Translations under genes and position numbers: made by a program
Notes under the pieces: generated by a model
The model's database searches: none
Seen by the model: the letters and a program-made list of their open reading frames with translations, nothing else
Told to the model about the DNA's origin: nothing
DNA from: Betaproteobacteria bacterium
Lineage (GTDB): Bacteria; Pseudomonadota; Gammaproteobacteria; Burkholderiales; Burkholderiaceae
Assembly (NCBI GenBank): GCA_013205155.1
Contig: JABMMT010000231.1
Coordinates: 1 to 10,596, forward strand
Direction: 5' to 3'
DNA length: 10,596 bases
Shown here: positions 5,551 to 10,596 of the stretch, piece after piece
Numbering within the stretch: the stretch's first letter is position 1
How the letters are laid out: each line of letters starts with the position of its first letter

Positions 5551-8500
5551 TTACTCAATCTGAGCAGCAGTGAGCATGGCTGATTCATTAAGGCGACGTA
5601 AGACCATTCGAATAGCCTCTAAGCGTTGTTCAAGCTTATCAAATTCACGATCTTTTGGAGGAAGTATTTTTAATTTGTCCTGCCCATTTAGCAAAATATG
5701 CTTTGAGCTCTGAATTAGCTGAATAATCTTCATGGGATCAATCGGCGGATTTGGTATAAATTGAATCTGAATAGAAGCTGGGAAGGCGTCAATCTTTTTG
5801 ATACCAAAGCCTGTCATCTCTAAGCGTAGACGGTGGGTTTCATAGAACGATTTAGCTTGATCTGGAAGGTCCCCAAAGCGATCTACTAGCTCTTCTCGTA
5901 AGCCCATTAGCTCTGAAAAGTCATGCGTCCCTGCAAAGCGTTTATACAGAGAGAGACGCTCATGTACATCAGGACAGTAATCACTAGGAAGCAGGGCAGG
6001 TACACCCAGATTAACATCTGTTATAGCTTGTAGGGGTGCTAGAAGATCAGGCTCTTTACCGCTGCGTAAGGATTTCACGGCTCGGTTTAGCATCTCGGTA
6101 TACAGCTGATAACCAATTTCATGAATTTCGCCTGATTGCTTGTCACCCAACACTTCACCCGCGCCACGGATCTCAAGGTCATGCATTGCCAGATAGAATC
6201 CAGAACCTAATTCTTCCATCGCCTGAATGGCATTTAAGCGTAATTGAGCCTGTTTACTCAGCGCCTCAGGGTCTGGAACTAAAAGATAAGCATAAGCCTG
6301 ATGATGGGAACGGCCAACACGTCCTCTTAATTGATGTAATTGAGCTAGACCAAATTTATCGGCACGATGCATGATGATGGTATTGGCAGTAGGTACATCA
6401 ATACCTGTCTCAATAATCGTAGTGCATAGCAAAATATTAGTTCGCTGTGTCACAAATTCTCGCATCACCGATTCCAACTCCCGTTCCTGCATTTGACCAT
6501 GAGCAACGCTAATACTAGCCTCAGGAATCAGTTCTTGTAATGCCTGTTTACGATTTTGTATGGTGTCAACTTCATTGTGTAAAAAATAAACCTGTCCGCC
6601 ACGCTTAATTTCCCGCAGTACCGCTTCCCTGATGATGCTGTCACCTTCACGACGTACAAAAGTTTTTATTGCAAGACGTTTCTGTGGAGCGGTTGCAATG
6701 ATAGAGAATTCTCTTAGGCCTTCCATCGCCATACCCAGTGTTCGTGGAATAGGGGTTGCAGTTAAGGTCAAAATATCCACTTCTGCACGCAGCGCCTTGA
6801 GGGCATCCTTTTGTCTAACTCCAAAGCGATGTTCTTCATCGACAATGACTAAACCCAAATTAGCAAATTTAGTCTCTTTTGAAAGTAATTTATGGGTGCC
6901 AATGATGATGTCAGCCTCGCCTTTAGTAATAGCTTCTAATGCTGCATTAATCTCTTTGCTTGTTTTAAAGCGTGAAAGTTCAACGATGCGCACAGGCCAA
7001 TCTGCAAAACGATCTTTCCAAGTAGCCACATGTTGTTCGGCCAATAAAGTGGTCGGCGCCAGTATGGCAACTTGCTTGCCGCCCATAACTGCTACAAAGC
7101 TAGCCCGTAAGGCCACTTCAGTTTTACCAAAGCCAACATCCCCACATACCAGACGGTCCATTGGATTACCACTAGTCATATCACTAATGACTGCAGCAAT
7201 TGCATTGGCTTGATCCGGAGTCTCTTCAAAGCCAAAACTTTCAGAAAATGCAGCGTAATCATGGGCTGAAAACTCAAAGGCATGACCTGTACGAATGGCT
7301 CTAGCCGCATACAAACTCAGGAGTTCGGCGGCAGTATCCCGGATTTGTTGTGCAGCCTTGCGTTTGGCTTTATCCCATTGTCCCGAACCTAATTGATGTA
7401 AAGGCGCGGAATCTGGGTCAGAACCGGCATAACGTGTAACCATTTGTAATTGTTGAACAGGGACATATAGGGTCGCTTGCCTTGCATATTGGAGATGCAA
7501 AAATTCTTCAAAAATAGGCTCATCTTTAGGGGCTGCTATGTTAAGTAATACAAGCCCCTGATAGCGGCCTATCCCATGTTCGGCATGAACCACAGGATCA
7601 CCGATCTTCAGCTCTGATAAATCTTTAAAAAGCATATCTGGATCAACTGGCTCAGATCCTTTGCCTTTACGCCTTTGTCTTGCAGTAGTGGTAAATAATT
7701 CTGCTTCTGTTAAAACGATTAAATGTTGTTCAGGCCATGAAAATCCATTTAACAAAGGACCAATGACTAGCCCGAAGGGACTATTATTCTTAATAAAGTC
7801 CGCAATACTCTCATAGCTTTCAGGCTTTAGGGGGTATAAAGCATTTCCGTTTGGCCCTGAAACTAAATTGCTTTCTTCTAATTGTTGACGAATCGACTCC
7901 TTGCGTCCAGCGCTATCTGCGCAAATGAGTATGCGGACATTTTCCGATGACGCTAAGGCTCTGAGTTTTGCAAGCGGATCTGCGTCACGTCGATGAACTG
8001 CAATATCTGGTACTGGCAAGAACTGAGCTTGATCTGTTGATTGCTGTTCAAGAGTAATTCGTGCATGGGGCTTTGAAGATGTAAAGAATTCATCTACATC
8101 TAAAAATAGTTCCTTAGGGGGTAGTATCGGTCGATCAAGATCATGCTTTAGAAACTCATAACGTGTCTGCGTATCTTTCCAAAAACTACGGATTGTTTCT
8201 TCAATATCTCCAGTATTCCATATCCACACTGGATCACCTGAACGAGGAAAGTAATCAAATAGATTTGACTGCTCTTCAAAAAACATCGGCAGATAAGATT
8301 CAATACCTGCGCTCGGAATACCCAAATTAGCATCTTTATAAATTGAGCATCTAGTTGGGTCACCTTCAAAGACCTCACGCCATTTGCTTCTAAAGGCTGT
8401 TCGCGACGCATCATCAAATGGAAATTCATGTCCGGGTAGTAAACGGACTTCTTTGACTGGATAAAGACTACGTTGAGTATCTGGATCAAATGCTCGAATT

Positions 8501-9093
8501 TGTTCAATCTCATCCCCAAACAAATCCAAGCGATAAGGAAGACTTGAGCCCATCGGATATAAGTCGATTAATCCACCGCGAATACTATATTCTCCAGGAC
8601 GCATGACTGCACTAACTGGGTCATAACCAGCTTGTTGAAGCTGTAGTTTTAATGAAGCCTCATTCAGTTTGTCACCTTGCTTAAAGAAAAAGGTATGGCC
8701 AGATAAAAAATGAGGTGGGCCCAGTCTTTGTAAAGCTGTAGTGATTGGAACTAAAACAATATCGCAACTTCCATTCAATAACTCATACAGGGTAGCTAAA
8801 CGCTCTGAGACTAAATCCTGGTGTGGTGAAAAATGATCGTAAGGCAGAATTTCCCAGTCAGGTAAAAGCCGAGTCTTTAATTGAGGGGCAAAAGCAGGTA
8901 TTTCCTCAAGCAATCGTTGCGCTTCTTGAGCTTGAGCACAAAAGATGACCATTACTGAAAATTGACTTCGGTACTGAATGGCAGATTGAGCAATAAGGGC
9001 TGAATCTGCTGACCCAATGAGGCCAGAAAAGGTAAAGCGCTGCCCAGCCCGTGGAGCGGGTATGGGGGGCGCTAGATTTAATCCATCAGACAT
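5551..9093 (-). CDS. mfd: Transcription-repair coupling factor Mfd
   Basis: Mfd displaces RNA polymerase stalled at DNA lesions and recruits UvrA, coupling transcription to nucleotide excision repair. The 1180-residue protein is complete and slightly longer than the ~1150 of E. coli. A UvrB-like N-terminal part (about 1-350) includes YSIRGGLIDLYP. The CarD-like RNA polymerase interaction domain is near 490-560 (DPVVHAEHGIGRYQGL). The helicase/translocase shows Walker A GDVGFGKT (651-658), DEEH (752-755), LTATPIPRT (777-785), TTIIETGIDVP (891-901) and QLRGRVGR (921-928). RGAGEVLGDKQSG (977-989) fits the translocation-in-RecG motif. The C-terminal autoinhibitory region follows to 1180. The start is fixed: an in-frame TAG lies directly before the ATG, and the next Met is residue 48. 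Only 23 bases separate it from divergent ispD. Several open frames on the + strand opposite this gene are its shadows. Confidence 0.97.
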   Translation of the reverse strand: MSDGLNLAPPIPAPRAGQRFTFSGLIGSADSALIAQSAIQYRSQFSVMVIFCAQAQEAQRLLEEIPAFAPQLKTRLLPDWEILPYDHFSPHQDLVSERLATLYELLNGSCDIVLVPITTALQRLGPPHFLSGHTFFFKQGDKLNEASLKLQLQQAGYDPVSAVMRPGEYSIRGGLIDLYPMGSSLPYRLDLFGDEIEQIRAFDPDTQRSLYPVKEVRLLPGHEFPFDDASRTAFRSKWREVFEGDPTRCSIYKDANLGIPSAGIESYLPMFFEEQSNLFDYFPRSGDPVWIWNTGDIEETIRSFWKDTQTRYEFLKHDLDRPILPPKELFLDVDEFFTSSKPHARITLEQQSTDQAQFLPVPDIAVHRRDADPLAKLRALASSENVRILICADSAGRKESIRQQLEESNLVSGPNGNALYPLKPESYESIADFIKNNSPFGLVIGPLLNGFSWPEQHLIVLTEAELFTTTARQRRKGKGSEPVDPDMLFKDLSELKIGDPVVHAEHGIGRYQGLVLLNIAAPKDEPIFEEFLHLQYARQATLYVPVQQLQMVTRYAGSDPDSAPLHQLGSGQWDKAKRKAAQQIRDTAAELLSLYAARAIRTGHAFEFSAHDYAAFSESFGFEETPDQANAIAAVISDMTSGNPMDRLVCGDVGFGKTEVALRASFVAVMGGKQVAILAPTTLLAEQHVATWKDRFADWPVRIVELSRFKTSKEINAALEAITKGEADIIIGTHKLLSKETKFANLGLVIVDEEHRFGVRQKDALKALRAEVDILTLTATPIPRTLGMAMEGLREFSIIATAPQKRLAIKTFVRREGDSIIREAVLREIKRGGQVYFLHNEVDTIQNRKQALQELIPEASISVAHGQMQERELESVMREFVTQRTNILLCTTIIETGIDVPTANTIIMHRADKFGLAQLHQLRGRVGRSHHQAYAYLLVPDPEALSKQAQLRLNAIQAMEELGSGFYLAMHDLEIRGAGEVLGDKQSGEIHEIGYQLYTEMLNRAVKSLRSGKEPDLLAPLQAITDVNLGVPALLPSDYCPDVHERLSLYKRFAGTHDFSELMGLREELVDRFGDLPDQAKSFYETHRLRLEMTGFGIKKIDAFPASIQIQFIPNPPIDPMKIIQLIQSSKHILLNGQDKLKILPPKDREFDKLEQRLEAIRMVLRRLNESAMLTAAQIE

Positions 9094-9101
9094 CTACGCT
9101 C

Positions 9102-9130
9102 ATTATAGAATCAGGTATGAGCTCTGCAAA
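9102..9130 (-). promoter_or_regulatory. Candidate mfd promoter (TTTGCA-17-TATAAT), possibly leaderless
   Basis: Read on the - strand, a perfect TATAAT (9107-9102) lies 17 bases downstream of TTTGCA (9130-9125, 4 of 6 matches). Only eight bases separate the -10 from the mfd ATG, so transcription would start at or within a base or two of the start codon, leaving no room for a Shine-Dalgarno. The -35 lies inside ispD codons 3-5. Confidence 0.55.
9104..9109 (+). promoter_or_regulatory. Candidate -10 for ispD overlapping the mfd -10
   Basis: TATAGA on the + strand (4 of 6 matches) overlaps the opposite-strand TATAAT by four bases. It ends seven bases before the ispD ATG, again allowing a near-leaderless transcript. 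No good -35 is seen (best windows around 9080-9087 are poor), so this half is weaker than the mfd half. Confidence 0.3.
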
Positions 9131-9863
9131 TCAACCATACAGAAAATGTCATGCACTAATCCCTACGGCGGGATCAGGCCTGCGCCTTGGGGGTGAGCTC
9201 CCTAAGCAATTTCAGCAATTAGCTGGTCAACCCATGCTGGCATACGCTGTCGAGGCATTTTTACAGTGCCCAAATATTGCATCAATTTGGGTTGGAATTA
9301 ATCCAGTATTCGCAGATCATCCGATCTTAAAAAGCTTTATTAATGGGGGTAAACCTACTCAATTCCTGCCTTCAGGTGGAGCAACGCGTCAAGAAACTGT
9401 CCGCAACACATTAGCGGCTATGCTTGAGTTAGGTATTAATGGAAATGATTGGGTATTGGTGCATGATGCAGCTAGGCCTGGCATTACCCCAGATTTAATT
9501 AAAAAGTTGATTGCTGCTGTGGAAGTAAATAGCAAAGGTGGCTTACTGGCTATCCCTTTAGCTGACACCCTGAAGCAGGCTGATTTCGACTCTGTGATTG
9601 CAGGCAATATTCCACATTCAAAAAAGACCATTCCACGTCAGCATTTATGGCAAGCTCAGACTCCACAGATGTTTGCTGTCAATGATCTGTATGAGGCCCT
9701 AGTGAATGGCATTCGACTTGAAGCTGATATTACAGATGAGGCAAGCGCAATGGAGTTAGCAGGTTTTCAGCCTTTATTGATAGAAGGTGCAACCCGCAAT
9801 TTCAAAGTAACCCATCCTGCAGATTGGGATTTAATGCAATTACTTCTCCAGCCGACCAAATAA
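9117..9863 (+). CDS. ispD: 2-C-methyl-D-erythritol 4-phosphate cytidylyltransferase IspD
   Basis: IspD joins MEP and CTP to CDP-methylerythritol, the third step of the MEP isoprenoid pathway. The 248 residues carry the nucleotidyltransferase motif PTAGSGLRLGG..PKQ (16-31, with Arg23 and Lys30). They also carry SGGATRQETV (86-95), VHDAARP (115-121), IPLADTLK (146-153), Arg174 and AQTPQ (180-184), TDEAS (206-210) and Lys230 in NFKVTHP. The family usually has PAAGxGxRM; Thr17 and Leu24 are mild variants. I chose the ATG at 9117, the only ATG in frame before the first motif. A GTG at 9051 would add 22 unconserved residues lying antisense to the mfd N-terminus. There is no usable Shine-Dalgarno (an AGG lies one base from the ATG). 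It is followed closely by ispF, the usual ispDF pair. Confidence 0.95.
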   Translation: MSSANQPYRKCHALIPTAGSGLRLGGELPKQFQQLAGQPMLAYAVEAFLQCPNIASIWVGINPVFADHPILKSFINGGKPTQFLPSGGATRQETVRNTLAAMLELGINGNDWVLVHDAARPGITPDLIKKLIAAVEVNSKGGLLAIPLADTLKQADFDSVIAGNIPHSKKTIPRQHLWQAQTPQMFAVNDLYEALVNGIRLEADITDEASAMELAGFQPLLIEGATRNFKVTHPADWDLMQLLLQPTK

Positions 9864-9883
9864 TGATGATGATCACAATATGA
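9863..9883 (+). other. Candidate bridging minicistron between ispD and ispF
   Basis: Seven codons, ATG ATG ATG ATC ACA ATA TGA, exactly span the ispD-ispF junction in a third frame. The first ATG shares a base with the ispD stop (TAATG), and the TGA overlaps the ispF start as ATGA. A ribosome finishing ispD could restart here and then restart at ispF, which lacks its own Shine-Dalgarno. Coding in the ordinary sense is unlikely; a coupling role is inference, and chance is possible. Confidence 0.3.
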
Positions 9884-10383
9884 CTCAAGGCGCTCAACAT
9901 ATTCCACAGTTTCGTATTGGCCAAGGTTATGACGTACACGCCCTAATAGAAGACCGCAAACTTATTTTAGGCGGTGTACATATTCCTTATGACAAAGGAT
10001 TGTTGGGGCACTCAGATGCAGATGTATTGCTGCATGCTTTAACAGATGCCTTACTAGGCGCAGCAGGTTTAAACGATATTGGTCAATTATTTCCTGATAC
10101 CGATCCACAATTTAAAGATATGGATAGCAGAATCTTGCTTCGGGCTGCTTTACAGAAGGTCCAGGCTGCGGGTTTTCATATTGGAAATGTGGATGCCACC
10201 ATTATTTGCCAAAAACCTAAATTAGCTGAATTTTTGCCTGAAATGGTCCGTAATATTGCTGGTGATTTAGGCGTAACTCCAAGTCATGTCAATCTAAAAG
10301 CCAAGACTAACGAATCGCTTGGCCATTTAGGCAGAGGAGAGGGTATTGCAGTCCATGCCGTAGCCTTACTCTACAAAGCCTAA
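9880..10383 (+). CDS. ispF: 2-C-methyl-D-erythritol 2,4-cyclodiphosphate synthase IspF
   Basis: IspF converts CDP-methylerythritol 2-phosphate to the cyclic diphosphate MEcPP with release of CMP, two steps after IspD in the MEP pathway; it is a metal-dependent homotrimer. The 167 residues show the metal ligands Asp18 and His20 (GYDVHA) and His52 (HSDADVLLHALTDALLGA). They also show FPDTDPQFK (71-79), the K-x-T-N-E-S-LG stretch near 140-148 and GRGEGIAVHAVALL (151-164). The N-terminus is about ten residues longer than compact homologues, which start near RIGQGYDVH; no later in-frame ATG lies before the motif, so 9880 stands. No Shine-Dalgarno is visible in the 16-base gap after ispD. IspE, the intervening enzyme, is not in the window. 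Confidence 0.96.
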   Translation: MTQGAQHIPQFRIGQGYDVHALIEDRKLILGGVHIPYDKGLLGHSDADVLLHALTDALLGAAGLNDIGQLFPDTDPQFKDMDSRILLRAALQKVQAAGFHIGNVDATIICQKPKLAEFLPEMVRNIAGDLGVTPSHVNLKAKTNESLGHLGRGEGIAVHAVALLYKA

Positions 10384-10429
10384 TAACTGAGCAAACCTGA
10401 CTTTTTATCCATATTGGGCTTAGCCCACA

Positions 10430-10493
10430 GCCTACAAGATCCTCTAAACCCCCAAGCAATGTAGAATTACGGTCTTTAGAGTGAAGTTTAGGC
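10430..10493. repeat. Interrupted inverted repeat enclosing the tRNA-Leu promoter candidate
   Basis: GCCTA (10430-10434) and CTCTAAA (10442-10448) pair with TTTAGAG (10475-10481) and TAGGC (10489-10493). Seven unpaired bases lie on each side, so the two stem blocks stay in register around a 26-base loop. A separate small hairpin, TGGGC-TTA-GCCCA (10415-10427), lies just upstream. Neither is followed by a T-run, so I do not call a terminator for ispF. The 132-base spacer holds no supportable open frame. Confidence 0.35.
10462..10467 (+). promoter_or_regulatory. Candidate -10 box for tRNA-Leu
   Basis: TAGAAT matches 5 of 6 bases of the -10 consensus and lies about 48 bases before the mature tRNA 5' end, leaving a processable leader. 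No convincing -35 is found at 16-18 base spacing, so this is a weak call. The tRNA could also be read through from ispDF. Confidence 0.3.
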
Positions 10494-10515
10494 TTGGCAG
10501 TGTTAGCGGATATTC

Positions 10516-10596
10516 GCGAGGATGGCGAAATTGGTAGACGCACCAGGTTTAGGTCCTGACGCCAGAAATGGTGTGGGGGTTCGAGTCCCCCTCCTC
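10516..10596 (+). tRNA. tRNA-Leu(UAG), 3' end cut by window
   Basis: The gene folds as a class II tRNA. The acceptor 5' strand GCGAGGA (10516-10522) pairs with TCCTC at the window end; the last two acceptor bases and the discriminator lie outside. The D arm contains AAATTGGTAGAC. The anticodon loop TTTAGGT (10548-10554) carries TAG at 10550-10552, reading CUA and probably other CUN leucine codons. The long variable arm is CGCCA-GAAA-TGGTG (10560-10573). The T stem is GGGGG/CCCCC around TTCGAGT (10575-10591). The sequence closely follows E. coli tRNA-Leu(UAG) as I recall it. The outermost anticodon-stem pair is C10543 with A10559, a mismatch; the other four pairs are sound. Confidence 0.95.

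Noticed and set aside
6632..7213. Long open frame on the + strand opposite mfd (193 codons), and a shorter one at 6036-6374
   Set aside because: Both lie antisense to strongly conserved Mfd helicase motifs. The translations show no recognisable domain, and their length is explained by the codon pattern of mfd.
9051..9116. Upstream GTG start that would extend ispD by 22 residues
   Set aside because: The extension is unlike IspD N-termini, lies antisense to the mfd start region and has no ribosome site. The ATG at 9117 gives a normal-length protein.
10415..10427. TGGGC-TTA-GCCCA hairpin after ispF as a terminator
   Set aside because: No T-run follows on the + strand, and none is usable on the - strand either. 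At most it is a 3' hairpin.
3398..10495. Recurring TTAGGCT word (near 3398, 4614 and 10488) as a dispersed repeat
   Set aside because: It is seven bases at three unrelated positions with no shared flanks, so chance is the simplest explanation.
1..10596. Mobile element, CRISPR array, toxin-antitoxin or defence system
   Set aside because: No transposase, integrase, direct-repeat array, phage gene or unexplained gene cluster is present. Every long open frame is a recognised core gene or its shadow. The tRNA-Leu could serve as an integration site, but its 3' end is outside the window.

Overview
The window looks like ordinary core chromosome of a low-GC member of the Burkholderiaceae (Betaproteobacteria). 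The best guess is a Polynucleobacter-type freshwater bacterium. This rests on protein sequences that closely follow the Cupriavidus/Ralstonia polyhydroxyalkanoate (PHA) proteins as I remember them, an AT-leaning base composition, short intergenic gaps and no mobile DNA. The genus call is inference; I could not run a search.

Left block, + strand, 1-4606: the 3' part of phaC (class I PHA synthase), phaB (NADPH acetoacetyl-CoA reductase), phaR (PHA-binding repressor), rimO (ribosomal protein S12 methylthiotransferase) and a BktB-like beta-ketothiolase. Together the thiolase, PhaB and PhaC make up the acetyl-CoA to poly-3-hydroxybutyrate route, and PhaR is its sensor-repressor. The thiolase is not between phaC and phaB as in the classic phaCAB order. 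It lies beyond phaR and rimO with its own 79-base leader. The 105-base phaB-phaR gap carries two TGC-N3/4-GCA dyads that are good candidate PhaR operators.

Middle block, - strand, 4639-9093: mfd (transcription-repair coupling factor), then serB (phosphoserine phosphatase) 24 bases downstream, probably co-transcribed. serB converges on the thiolase gene. The only convincing intrinsic terminator for the thiolase transcript lies inside the antisense of the serB 3' coding end.

Right block, + strand, 9117-10596: ispD and ispF, two enzymes of the methylerythritol phosphate isoprenoid pathway, followed by a 132-base spacer and a tRNA-Leu(UAG) cut by the window end. mfd and ispD diverge from a gap of only 23 bases with back-to-back -10-like boxes and no room for Shine-Dalgarno sites, so one or both may be leaderless. 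ispD and ispF are bridged by a seven-codon minicistron (six sense codons plus stop) that overlaps the stop of one and the start of the other.

No CRISPR array, insertion sequence, prophage, integron or defence system is visible. No stretch over 300 bases lacks a gene. I see no convincing new multi-gene system. The points worth a second look are regulatory and architectural.
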